Assembly (NCBI GenBank): GCA_965230015.1
Contig: CBDDKF010000003.1
Coordinates: 380,051-444,050, forward strand
Origin: JABSQH01 sp965230015
GTDB taxonomy: Bacteria > Actinomycetota > Acidimicrobiia > Acidimicrobiales > Ilumatobacteraceae
Direction of reading: 5' to 3'
Length of the DNA stretch: 64,000 nucleotides
Part shown: piece after piece, positions 43,590 through 51,868 of the stretch
Position numbering within the stretch: the stretch's first letter is position 1
Layout: each line of letters begins with the position of its first letter
The notes under the pieces: model-generated
The model's database searches: none
Told to the model about the DNA's origin: nothing
Seen by the model: only the letters and a program-made list of their open reading frames with translations
Position numbers and translations under genes: made by a program

Positions 43590-44030
43590 ATGAAGGCTGC
43601 ACTGCTCATCGAGAGCCTCACCGGCAACACGTGGACCGCCGCGGAGAAGGTCGCCACGTTGCTGGCGCAGGAGCGGTGGACGATCACCGGCCTGTCGAAG
43701 GTGAAGCAGCCCGACTATCAGTCGATCCAAGACGCCGAGCTGATCCTCGTCGGCACGTGGGTGCACGGCGCGTTCATCTTCGGCCAGGCCCCGTGGGCGC
43801 TGTCGAACATCTCCAACCTCCCGGCGATGCGCGGCAAACGGGCAGCCGGGTTCTGCACGTTCGCCCTCGACCCGGGCAAGTCGCTCGACAAGCTCGATCA
43901 GGCGCTCGGCGACACCGGCGCCTACGTGATCGGCGGGCTGGCCATGAGTCGCAGCAAGCTCGACGAGCACAGCGAAGTGTTCGCCGAACGTCTCGTCGAG
44001 GCGATGGCCACCGCCCCGCCGCTCAGCTGA
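43590..44030 (+). CDS. Flavodoxin-like protein
   Basis: 146 residues with a single flavodoxin fold. ESLTGNTWTAAE is a version of the FMN phosphate loop, and LVGTWVHGAFIFGQAP and GFCTFALDPG would cover the flavin. Small redox protein, cytoplasmic; the electron partner is not visible here. It begins 60 bases after pcrA. Two tandem hairpins follow the stop. Confidence 0.8.
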   Translation: MKAALLIESLTGNTWTAAEKVATLLAQERWTITGLSKVKQPDYQSIQDAELILVGTWVHGAFIFGQAPWALSNISNLPAMRGKRAAGFCTFALDPGKSLDKLDQALGDTGAYVIGGLAMSRSKLDEHSEVFAERLVEAMATAPPLS

Positions 44031-44042
44031 CGGTGCCCTTTC

Positions 44043-44144
44043 GGTGAGCGAACCGGCTCCCTGTGGGCCGTTTCCCTCACCGCAGGCGGTGTGAGTCGCG
44101 CGTTGGTGAGCGAGTCGGCTCCCTGTGGGCCGTTTCCCTCACCG
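44043..44144 (+). repeat. Tandem pair of 40-bp hairpin repeats (locus A)
   Basis: Copies 44043-44082 and 44105-44144 differ at two bases; the period is 62. Each begins GGTGAGCGA and ends CCCTCACCG, giving an outer GGTGAG/CTCACC stem and an inner CGG-CCC-TGT-GGG-CCG hairpin. It sits between the flavodoxin stop and the convergent membrane-protein stop, a terminator-like position. It shares the GGCTCCCTG segment with the larger repeats at 47-54 kb but is otherwise different. Confidence 0.85.
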
Positions 44145-44190
44145 GAGGGTTGTCGGTCCTGCGCCGAGGGGCGGGACACTGCGCAACGAC

Positions 44191-44712
44191 TCAACCGGTG
44201 GTGGTCGGTGTCACGACCGCTGCGAGGTCGATGTACAGCGTCTCTTGGTTCTCGACGACCGGGTTCACGCCAGACGCCGGCGGAGAGAGCTCCGACACGT
44301 CGAGCTCCACCCCGTTGCAGTCGATGAATTGCGCCGTGCCCTCGATCTGGTCGACCGCACAGGCGGGGTCGCCGCCCGCCGGATAGGCGTAGAACACCCG
44401 CCACCCCGTCGTGGGGTCGGCGTCGTCGTGGTCGAGGACGATCGTGCGCTCGCCCGTGGTGGTGGCCAGCCCGGCGAAGATGATCGGGCCGTCTTCTTCG
44501 ACGATGCGGGCGACCGTTTGCACCGAACCGACGAGCAGGCGTTCGGGAGCCAGCCGCTCGCTCGTTTCGACGCTGCCGCGTGACAAGAACGCGGCCATCC
44601 CCCACAGGAACAGGGCGATCAGCGCGAGCACCCCAATTCCAGCAACAACCGGCACGACAGCGCGTGCCAGCGGCGACCGCAACCGGGGACCGCGCGGCGG
44701 TGGTGTCGACAC
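44191..44712 (-). CDS. Single-pass membrane protein of unknown function
   Basis: 173 residues from GTG 44712; an ATG at 44781 adds 23 residues and would leave only 20 bases to the divergent gene. One membrane segment (about 19-42 from GTG: VVPVVAGIGVLALIALFLWG), then a ~130-residue outer domain with one Cys pair (PACAVDQ and FIDCNG). Not recognised. Confidence 0.6.
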   Translation of the reverse strand: MSTPPPRGPRLRSPLARAVVPVVAGIGVLALIALFLWGMAAFLSRGSVETSERLAPERLLVGSVQTVARIVEEDGPIIFAGLATTTGERTIVLDHDDADPTTGWRVFYAYPAGGDPACAVDQIEGTAQFIDCNGVELDVSELSPPASGVNPVVENQETLYIDLAAVVTPTTTG

Positions 44713-44800
44713 GTCCGACAGTGTGCCGGGACAGACGACCGATACGGGTCGCAGTGACCTTTTCGCACGCTCGTGTTGCATTGCGTAGGGTGAGCAATTC

Positions 44801-45220
44801 GTGAAGCGCCCTTACCGGATCGTTGTCGCCAAACCAGGTCTCGACGGTCATGATCGAGGCGCCAAAACCATCACCCGCGCACTGCGCGACCACGGCTTCG
44901 AAGTGATCTACACCGGGCTCCATCAAACCCCGGAACAGATCGCCGAAACCGTGTTGCAAGAAGATGCCGACGGGATCGGGTTGTCGCTGCTGTCGGGAGC
45001 CCACCTCACGCTGTTCCCCCGCGTGATGGAGGAACTGCGCAACCGCGACTTGGGCGACGTGCTGGTGTTTGGCGGGGGAGTGATTCCCGACGCCGACGCG
45101 CGAGAGCTGCGTGAACAAGGTGTCGCTGAGATCTTCGGGCCCGGGTCGTCGCTGAAAGCGATCGGGACGTGGCTCGAGGAGCAACTCGACGAGCGCGAGA
45201 ACGAGGCGCCCAGCGCCTGA
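44801..45220 (+). CDS. Methylmalonyl-CoA mutase B12-binding subunit (stand-alone)
   Basis: 139 residues, GTG start. Base-off cobalamin motif D-x-H-x2-G is Asp15-His17-Gly20 in GLDGHDRGAKT, followed by LSLLSGAH and FGGGVIPD of the B12 fold. Normally this domain is the C-terminus of methylmalonyl-CoA mutase; here it is a separate chain that must pair with a catalytic subunit encoded elsewhere (not in the window). sucC begins 13 bases downstream, which fits the methylmalonyl-CoA to succinyl-CoA to succinate route. Confidence 0.9.
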   Translation: MKRPYRIVVAKPGLDGHDRGAKTITRALRDHGFEVIYTGLHQTPEQIAETVLQEDADGIGLSLLSGAHLTLFPRVMEELRNRDLGDVLVFGGGVIPDADARELREQGVAEIFGPGSSLKAIGTWLEEQLDERENEAPSA

Positions 45221-45233
45221 GAAAGGACCGCGA

Positions 45234-46382
45234 ATGGATCTGTTCGAGTACCAGGGCAAGCAGTACTTTGCCCGCTTCGACATCCCGGTCAGCCCAGGTG
45301 GGCCGGCCGACACCGTCGACGAGGCGGTGAAGGAGGCCAACCAGGCCGGCTACCCGGTCGTGGTCAAGGCGCAGGTGCAGGTCGGCGGCCGCGGCAAGGC
45401 CGGTGGCATCAAGCTGGCCGACAACGAAGCCGAGGTGCGCGAACACGCCGGCAACATCTTGGGCATGGACATCAAGGGCCACGTCGTGAACCGGCTGTGG
45501 ATCGAGAAGGCCTCCGACATCGACGACGAGTACTACGCCAGCTTCACGTTGGATCGTGCGGCGAAGAAGCACCTGCTGATGCTCTCGGCCGAGGGTGGTG
45601 TGGAGATCGAGACGGTCGCCGAAGAGAATCCCGACGCCATCGTCAAGCTGCACATCGATCCCGTCGACGGGCTCGACCTCGAGGTGGCCCGACAGGCCTG
45701 CGTGAAGGCGAAGCTCCCCGACAAGGCCGTCGACGGCGCTGCCGACATCCTCGTCAAGCTGTATCGCTGCTACACCGAAGGTGACTGCGACCTCGCCGAG
45801 ATCAACCCGTTGATCCTCAAGCCGACCGGCGAGGTGCACGCGCTCGACGCCAAGGTGACCCTCGACGACTCCGCGGCGTACCGGCATCCCGAGTGGGAGG
45901 CGTTCGCCGCCACCGAAGTGCTCGACGATCGCGAACAGATGGCCAAAGAGAAGGGCCTGCAGTACATCGGCCTGGAAGGATCGGTGGGGATCATCGCCAA
46001 CGGCGCCGGTCTCGCCATGTCGACGCTCGACGTCGTCAACCAGGTGGGCGGTACCGCAGCCAACTTCCTCGACATCGGTGGCGGCGCAAACGCCGACGTG
46101 ATGGCGGGGGCACTCGAGGTGATCAACTTCGACGAGAACGTCGAGTCGATCCTGATCAACATATTCGGCGGCATCACCCGCGGCGAGGAGGTGGCCAAGG
46201 GCATCGTGGAAGCGATGGGCCGGGTCGACCTGCGCGCCCCGATCGTGATCCGCCTCGACGGCACCAACGCCGAAGAGGGCCGCCAGATCCTCGCCGACGC
46301 GGGGATCCCCGCCGACAAGCTTCGTTCCGAGCCCACGATGCTCGAAGCCGCGCTCGCCGCCGTCTCCATCGCCAACGCCTGA
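45234..46382 (+). CDS. sucC: Succinyl-CoA synthetase beta subunit (ADP/GDP-forming)
   Basis: 382 residues, normal length. ATP-grasp N-terminal half with VVVKAQVQVGGRGKAGGIKL, and CoA-ligase half with GSVGIIANGAGLAMSTLD, DIGGGANADVM and NIFGGITRGEEVA. Ribosome site GAAAGGA lies before the ATG. Works with sucD in the TCA cycle; sucD follows 11 bases on. Confidence 0.97.
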   Translation: MDLFEYQGKQYFARFDIPVSPGGPADTVDEAVKEANQAGYPVVVKAQVQVGGRGKAGGIKLADNEAEVREHAGNILGMDIKGHVVNRLWIEKASDIDDEYYASFTLDRAAKKHLLMLSAEGGVEIETVAEENPDAIVKLHIDPVDGLDLEVARQACVKAKLPDKAVDGAADILVKLYRCYTEGDCDLAEINPLILKPTGEVHALDAKVTLDDSAAYRHPEWEAFAATEVLDDREQMAKEKGLQYIGLEGSVGIIANGAGLAMSTLDVVNQVGGTAANFLDIGGGANADVMAGALEVINFDENVESILINIFGGITRGEEVAKGIVEAMGRVDLRAPIVIRLDGTNAEEGRQILADAGIPADKLRSEPTMLEAALAAVSIANA

Positions 46383-46393
46383 GAGGACCGACA

Positions 46394-47293
46394 ATGGCCA
46401 TTTTCGTCAACGAGAACACCAAGGTCGTCGTCCAAGGCCTCACCGGAGGCCAAGGGCGTTACCACGGATTGCGCAACCGCGACTACGGCACCAACGTGGT
46501 CGCCGGCGTCACCCCGGGCAAGGGCGGACAAGACGTCGACGGCATCCCCGTCTTCAACTCGGTGACCGAGGCCGTCGAGGCCACCGGGGCCGATGCATCG
46601 TTCGTCGCCGTCCCGCCGAAGTTCGCGTCCGGCGCCATCATCGAAGCGGCCGAGGCGGGGATCGCCTTCGTCGTGTGCATCACCGAGGGCATTCCCGCCC
46701 AAGACGAGGCGATGACCTACAACCTCTTGGTGCGCAATCACCCGGGCACCCGACTGCTCGGCCCCAACTGCCCCGGCGTGATCTCGCCAGGTAAGTGCAA
46801 CATCGGCATCACCGCAGGCGAGATCGCCCAGAACCCCACCGCCGACGGCCCCAACGTGGGCATCGTCAGCCGGTCGGGCACGCTCACGTACCAGGCCCTG
46901 TACGAGCTGAAGCAAGCCGGCATCGGCGTGTCGACCTGTGTCGGCATCGGCGGCGACCCGGTGCCCGGCACCAACTTCATCGACTGTCTCGAGCGGTTCC
47001 AGTCCGACCCCGAGACCCACGCGATCATGATGATCGGCGAGATCGGCGGCTCAGCCGAAGAAGAGGCCGCGGCCTTCGTCGACGCCAACGTGACCAAGCC
47101 GATGGCCGCCTACATCGCCGGTGTCACCGCGCCGCCCGGAAAGAAAATGGGCCATGCCGGCGCCATCGTCTCCGGCGGAAAAGGCACCGCCCAGGGCAAG
47201 ATGCTCGCCCTCAGCGAAGCCGGCGTGAAGGTCGGCGTGAACCCGACCGAAGCTGGCGAGCTCATGACCGAGATCATCCGCGAACTGTCTTGA
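46394..47293 (+). CDS. sucD: Succinyl-CoA synthetase alpha subunit
   Basis: 299 residues. CoA-binding start VQGLTGGQGRYHG and phosphohistidine His254 in KMGHAGAIVSGG. GAGAGGA before the ATG is a good ribosome site. Pair of sucC. Its stop is followed after 2 bases by the locus B structured repeat. Confidence 0.97.
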   Translation: MAIFVNENTKVVVQGLTGGQGRYHGLRNRDYGTNVVAGVTPGKGGQDVDGIPVFNSVTEAVEATGADASFVAVPPKFASGAIIEAAEAGIAFVVCITEGIPAQDEAMTYNLLVRNHPGTRLLGPNCPGVISPGKCNIGITAGEIAQNPTADGPNVGIVSRSGTLTYQALYELKQAGIGVSTCVGIGGDPVPGTNFIDCLERFQSDPETHAIMMIGEIGGSAEEEAAAFVDANVTKPMAAYIAGVTAPPGKKMGHAGAIVSGGKGTAQGKMLALSEAGVKVGVNPTEAGELMTEIIRELS

Positions 47294-47295
47294 TC

Positions 47296-47478
47296 TGCTC
47301 GGCCTTACGGCACGTCTGAGCACTTCACCTCTGGACGGCCTCGCGCCAGGCGTGGTCGCTGGCGCTCCCTGCGCCGGTTGTGACGACGTGCTCGGCCTTA
47401 CCTCAGGTCTGAGCACTCCACGGTCGGACGGCCTCGCGCCAGGCGTGGTCGCTGGCGCTCCCCATGCCGGCCGTGGCT
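47296..47478 (+). repeat. Tandem structured repeat, locus B (period 93 bp)
   Basis: Two copies (47296-47388 and 47389 to ~47478) directly after sucD. Each has TGCTC or GTGCTC ... GAGCA(C) and a perfect hairpin GCGCCAG-N9-CTGGCGC (47343-47365 in copy 1). The copies differ mainly in the spacer after CTTAC. Same family as loci C and D; here the CTCGGCC/GGCC helix is only partly kept. The rest of the gap to 47521 holds no gene. Confidence 0.85.
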
Positions 47479-47521
47479 AGCGTCGGCGCATGATTGCCGA
47501 CCCGACAACCGACGCAGTCAA

Positions 47522-48529
47522 GTGAGCGCCATGGGCGCGAACACGGGAGGCGAGGGGAAGCCCGCACGGGCGTCCGAGCCTGAACAGAACGGCTACTTCG
47601 ACACATCGGGGTGGGATCCAGCCGATGTGCTGTCGGGCGGTGCACGGATGATCCCGATCGAGACTCCGGTCGGAGGTTTCTGTGTGTGGACCAAACGCGT
47701 CGGCACCAATCCCGATCTCAAGGTGCTCTTGCTCCATGGCGGGCCGGGCGCGACGAGCGAGCTGTACGAAGGGTTCGACACGCAGTTCCCGCGTGCCGGG
47801 ATCGAGTACTACCACTACGACCAGCTGGGATCGTTCCGCAGCGATCAGCCCGACGATCTCTCGCTGTGGGAACTCGATCGCTTCGTCGACGAGGTCGAGC
47901 AGGTGCGACTTGCGCTCGGTCTCGGTCGGGACAACTTCGTGCTCTTTGGACAGTCGTGGGGCGGGCTACTGGCCATCGAGTATGCGCTCCGCTACCAACG
48001 GCATCTGAAGGGAATCGTGGTGTCGAACATGATGTCGAGTGTCCCGCTCTACAACCGCTACGCCCGCGACGTCCTGATGCCCACCATCGACCCCGTGGCG
48101 CTCGCCGAGATCAAGCGCCTGGAAGCCGAGGGAGCGACCAGCGATCCGCGATACGAAGCGTTGCTCCTGGAGCATCACTACCGCTTCCACGTGTGCCGTC
48201 TTCCGCTCGACGAGTGGCCCGAACCAACGCGGCGGGCGTTCGCCCACATCAACCACACGATCTACGAGCACATGCAGGGGCCGAGCGAACTCGGCCTGTC
48301 GGGAACGTTGGAGACCTGGGATCGATCAGCCGACCTCTCCGAGATCGACGTGCCCGCGCTTGTGATCGGTGCAACACACGACACCATGGATCCGACGCAC
48401 ATGCGGTGGATGGCCGACCAACTCCCGCAGGGAACGTACCTGCACTGTCCGAATGGCAGTCATCTGGCTCAGTTCGACGACCCGGACCACTACTGGCCAG
48501 GCGTGATCGGCTTTCTCAGGTCGCTCTGA
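47522..48529 (+). CDS. Alpha/beta hydrolase, proline iminopeptidase family
   Basis: 335 residues from GTG 47522 (ATG 47531 is also possible). HGGPG (72-76) forms the oxyanion hole; nucleophile Ser145 in FGQSWGG; the late Asp is in IGATHDTMDP and the His in PNGSHLAQF. This set is typical of the proline iminopeptidase/epoxide hydrolase-like S33 family, which frees N-terminal Pro or related amides. No signal peptide, so cytosolic. Substrate uncertain. Confidence 0.87.
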   Translation: MSAMGANTGGEGKPARASEPEQNGYFDTSGWDPADVLSGGARMIPIETPVGGFCVWTKRVGTNPDLKVLLLHGGPGATSELYEGFDTQFPRAGIEYYHYDQLGSFRSDQPDDLSLWELDRFVDEVEQVRLALGLGRDNFVLFGQSWGGLLAIEYALRYQRHLKGIVVSNMMSSVPLYNRYARDVLMPTIDPVALAEIKRLEAEGATSDPRYEALLLEHHYRFHVCRLPLDEWPEPTRRAFAHINHTIYEHMQGPSELGLSGTLETWDRSADLSEIDVPALVIGATHDTMDPTHMRWMADQLPQGTYLHCPNGSHLAQFDDPDHYWPGVIGFLRSL

Positions 48530-48551
48530 ACGAACGACCCGAAACAGGGTC

Positions 48552-49085
48552 TCAGCTGTCGCTGCTGGGGGCGGCCGGCGGCGGCGGGGGAGGGGTGTCG
48601 CCGCCATCGTCGCTACCAGAGAAACTCTGCTTCATCTTGTCCATGTTGGTGAGGTCCTTGATGTCGCCACCAGAAGCCTGGAACCCCATGAACGCTCCGG
48701 CGACCGAGATGGCCGACCAGATCAGTGCACCCCACATGCCGATGCCGCGGTCGCCGTCGACTCCGAACCCGAGGTCGCGGCCGCCGAGGATGATCTGGAT
48801 GATCATCAGCAACGTGGCCAGTCCTGCAGCCAGGAGGAAGATGATGCCCCATGGCTGGCTTTCCGGGAGTCGTCCGCCGGCACGCAAGAACGCCAGCACA
48901 CCCACGGCAACCACGAGGATCCATGCGATCCCGCCAGTGAGGAAGTAGTTGAAGGGACCGTCGCCGCCCGCGCTTTGCCCGAACGCCGAAACCGTCGTCC
49001 AATCGAGGACGAAGCCGAGGATGAGCATTGCTGCACCGCCCCCGACCATCAGCCAGTCCGACGTCTTGAAGTTGCTGAAGTCCAC
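48552..49085 (-). CDS. Four-helix membrane protein with Pro-rich tail
   Basis: 177 residues from GTG 49085, preceded by GGGAGGG. Four membrane segments (about 11-30, 50-68, 82-105, 122-145), then a soluble tail with PPPPPPAAPSS. Similar small actinobacterial proteins have no known function. Divergent from purH across 124 bases. Confidence 0.7.
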   Translation of the reverse strand: MDFSNFKTSDWLMVGGGAAMLILGFVLDWTTVSAFGQSAGGDGPFNYFLTGGIAWILVVAVGVLAFLRAGGRLPESQPWGIIFLLAAGLATLLMIIQIILGGRDLGFGVDGDRGIGMWGALIWSAISVAGAFMGFQASGGDIKDLTNMDKMKQSFSGSDDGGDTPPPPPPAAPSSDS

Positions 49086-49209
49086 TGTGTTTCCCTCCCG
49101 GGGTGAGTTCCCTCGTTCCAGCCGCCGACCGTAGTGCGTCGACGCGCGGCGTGACGCGAATGTCACACAAGCGCGCGGTTGCCGAGCCGCCGTTGGGTAC
49201 GGTCGCAGC

Positions 49210-50760
49210 GTGCCGACCGCATTGCTCTCCGTCTACGACAAGTCCGGAATCGCCGAGTTCGCTGCCGAGCTGTCCACGCTCGGGTGGTCGCTCGTATCGA
49301 GCGGTGGCACCGCGCGGGCGATCGCCGACGCCGGGGTGGAGGTCACCGACGTCGTCGAACTCACCGGTGTGCCTGCGATCCTCGGGCATCGCGTGGTGAC
49401 GCTGCACCCGAAAGTGCACGGTGGGATCCTGGCCAACACCGACGACGCAGAACATCGCGCCGATATGGAGGCGTACGGCATCGAGCCGATCGACCTCGTG
49501 GTTGGCAACCTGTACCCGTTCTCGTCCGATCCGAGCATCGAGTTGATCGACATCGGTGGCCCGGCGATGGTGCGCGCGGCGGCCAAGAACCACGATCGCG
49601 TCGGGATCATCGTCGACCCGGCCGACTACACCCCCGTGCTCGACGAGCTGCGGGATGCGGGCGCGCTGAGCGCGGCCACGCGTCGGCGGCTGGCGCGCAG
49701 CGCCTTCGCCCACACGGCGGCCTACGACGCGGCGATCGTCACCTGGTTCGACGAAACGGCCGAGACGCTCGACGCAGAGGACCCCAGCGAGACAGAGGAC
49801 ACCAGCGACACCGCTGCGTCCGCGCTGCCGGCGTCGCTGCACTTCGCGCTGGAGAACGTGCAACCGCTGCGGTATGGCGAGAACCCGCACCAGGCCGGAG
49901 CGCGGTACCGGCAGGTCGGGGCGACCGGTTGGTGGGACTCGATGACCCAGCACGGCGGCAAGGCGCTCAGCTACCTGAACGTGTTCGACACCGAAGCGGC
50001 GTGGCGACTCGTGAACCGCTTCGACGATCCCGCCTGCGTGGTGGTCAAGCACGCCAACCCGTGTGGCGTGGCCGTCGCCGACAACGCCACCGACGCCTAC
50101 GTGCGCGCCAACGCGTGCGACCCGGTGAGCGCCTTCGGCGGCATCGTGGCCATCAACCGAGCGGTGCCGGCGTCGTTGGCCACCGCCCTCACCGAGGTGT
50201 TCACCGAGGTGGTCGTGGCGCCGTCGTTCGACGATGACGCGCTGGAGATCCTCGCTTCCAAGAAGAACCTGCGCGTGATCTCGGCGAACCCGCCTTCGGC
50301 GCTGCCCTTCGACGTTCGCCCCGTCGACGGCGGCTTGCTGGTGCAGCACCCCGACCTGGTTGCCGGACGATCCGCCGAGTGGCGGGTGGTCACCGACGTT
50401 GCTCCGACCGACGACCAGTGGGCCGAGTTGGAGTTCGCTTGGCAGGTCTGCGCCGCGGTGAGCTCCAACGCCATCGTGTACACAAAGGATCTCCAGGCGT
50501 TCGGCATCGGCGCCGGACAACAGAACCGGCTCGACTCGGCCCGCATTGCCGCGGAGCGCGCCGACGGCCGCGCCGCGGGCGGCGCCTGCGCCAGCGATGC
50601 CTTCTTCCCGTTCCGCGACGGACTCGACGCAGCTCACGCTGCGGGCGTGGCTGCGGTGATCCAGCCGGGCGGGTCCGTACGCGACGAGGAAGTGATCAAC
50701 GCCGCCAACGAACACGGCATCGCCATGGTGTTCACCGGCCAACGCCACTTCCGGCACTGA
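49210..50760 (+). CDS. purH: Bifunctional AICAR transformylase/IMP cyclohydrolase
   Basis: 516 residues, normal length. MGS-type cyclohydrolase domain 1-~145 (SVYDKSGIAEF, SSGGTARAI, HPKVHGGILA) and transformylase domain from ~190 (PLRYGENPHQ, KHANPCG at ~279-286, SDAFFPF). Performs the last two steps of IMP synthesis. Starts with GTG without an obvious ribosome site. An acidic spacer (about 180-200) separates the domains. Locus C repeat follows its stop by 7 bases. Confidence 0.97.
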   Translation: MPTALLSVYDKSGIAEFAAELSTLGWSLVSSGGTARAIADAGVEVTDVVELTGVPAILGHRVVTLHPKVHGGILANTDDAEHRADMEAYGIEPIDLVVGNLYPFSSDPSIELIDIGGPAMVRAAAKNHDRVGIIVDPADYTPVLDELRDAGALSAATRRRLARSAFAHTAAYDAAIVTWFDETAETLDAEDPSETEDTSDTAASALPASLHFALENVQPLRYGENPHQAGARYRQVGATGWWDSMTQHGGKALSYLNVFDTEAAWRLVNRFDDPACVVVKHANPCGVAVADNATDAYVRANACDPVSAFGGIVAINRAVPASLATALTEVFTEVVVAPSFDDDALEILASKKNLRVISANPPSALPFDVRPVDGGLLVQHPDLVAGRSAEWRVVTDVAPTDDQWAELEFAWQVCAAVSSNAIVYTKDLQAFGIGAGQQNRLDSARIAAERADGRAAGGACASDAFFPFRDGLDAAHAAGVAAVIQPGGSVRDEEVINAANEHGIAMVFTGQRHFRH

Positions 50761-50767
50761 AACAACT

Positions 50768-50990
50768 GGCTCGGCCTGACGGCACGTCTGAGCACCGCAC
50801 GTCTGGACGGCCGAGCGCCAGGCGGGCTCCCTGGCGGTCGCGCCGCCGGCCGTGACAACGTGCTCGGCCTTACTGAGAGTCTGAGCACGTCAGTCTTGGA
50901 CGGCCGAGCGCCAGGCGGGCTCCCTGGCGGTCGCGCCGCCGGCCTTGCCGGACCGCGTGCTCGGGTTTGCCTGGCGTTCTGTGCGCGAGC
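50768..50990 (+). repeat. Tandem structured repeat, locus C (period 93 bp, plus a degenerate third copy)
   Basis: Copies begin at 50768 and ~50861 (CTCGGCC at 50770 and 50863). Each has helix CTCGGCC/GGCCGAG (50770-50776 with 50809-50815; 50863-50869 with 50902-50908) and hairpin CGCCAG-N9-CTGGCG. Copy 2 can also form GTGCTC/GAGCAC, which uses the same 5' bases. A third, decayed start (GTGCTCGG at 50957) forms GCTCG/CGAGC. Lies between purH and metF; no gene in this 253-base gap. Confidence 0.85.
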
Positions 50991-51013
50991 CCCGCGGATA
51001 GGTTGGGGTGGGT

Positions 51014-51868
51014 ATGGCTCGAATTGCGGAACGGCTGGCCGGTGGGCCGACGGTCTCGTTCGAGTTCTTCCCTCCGAAGACTGCAGGTGCGCAGCTCACG
51101 CTGGGACGTACCGTCGCCGCGCTCGAGCCGATGAAGCCAGACTTCGTCAGCGTCACCTATGGCGCTGGCGGCTCCGACCGCCATCGCACGGGCGACGTCG
51201 TCACGTGGATGCGACGCGAGACCGGCCTCGAACCGATGGCGCACCTCACGTGCGTCGGGCATCGCCGCGACGAAGTGGCCTCGCTGCTCGTCGAGTACCG
51301 CCGCATGGGCGTCGAGAACATCTTGGCCCTGGGCGGCGACCCGCCCAAGGACGGCGACGGGGCGGGCGACTATCGCTTCGCCAGTGACCTCATCGCCGAC
51401 GTCGCCGCGCCCGGCTGTTTCTCCGTCGGCGTCGCCGCGCACCCCGAGGTGCATCCCCGATCACCCGATCGAGCGACCGATCGGCGCCACCTCGCCGACA
51501 AGCTCGACGCCGCCGACTTCGCCATCACCCAGTTCTTCTTCGACGTCGAGCACTACGTGCGGCTGGTCGACGAACTCGCCGACCTCGGCGTCGACAAACC
51601 CATCGTTCCCGGGGTGATGCCGATCGCCAATCTCGCGCCGATCGAGCGGATGGCGGCGATGAACGGCACGGAGATCCCCGACTGGCTGCGCGACCGGATC
51701 GCGGCCGCCGACGACCAACACGAAGTCGCCCACATCGGCACCGAGGTGGCGATCGAGCTCTCCGGCCAGTTGCTCGACGCGGGCGCGCCGGGCATCCACC
51801 TCTATACGCTCAACCGTCCGGACGCCGCGCAACAGGTATGCGCTGCGCTCGATCTCCGCCCCGACTGA
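51014..51868 (+). CDS. metF: Methylenetetrahydrofolate reductase
   Basis: 284 residues from ATG 51014. FAD/folate barrel with FEFFPPKTAGAQ, SVTYGAGGS with DRHRT, HLTCVGHRRDEV and ALGGDPPKDGD, VAAHPEVHPRS, and FITQFFFDVEHYV-like DFAITQFFFD. Makes 5-methyl-THF for methionine synthesis. Slightly short against E. coli MetF but complete. Its stop overlaps the start of the acyltransferase gene (TGATG). Confidence 0.95.
   Translation: MARIAERLAGGPTVSFEFFPPKTAGAQLTLGRTVAALEPMKPDFVSVTYGAGGSDRHRTGDVVTWMRRETGLEPMAHLTCVGHRRDEVASLLVEYRRMGVENILALGGDPPKDGDGAGDYRFASDLIADVAAPGCFSVGVAAHPEVHPRSPDRATDRRHLADKLDAADFAITQFFFDVEHYVRLVDELADLGVDKPIVPGVMPIANLAPIERMAAMNGTEIPDWLRDRIAAADDQHEVAHIGTEVAIELSGQLLDAGAPGIHLYTLNRPDAAQQVCAALDLRPD

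Noticed and set aside
48613..50757. 714-codon minus-strand frame across purH
   Set aside because: Antisense shadow of purH; no recognisable fold and purH is complete.
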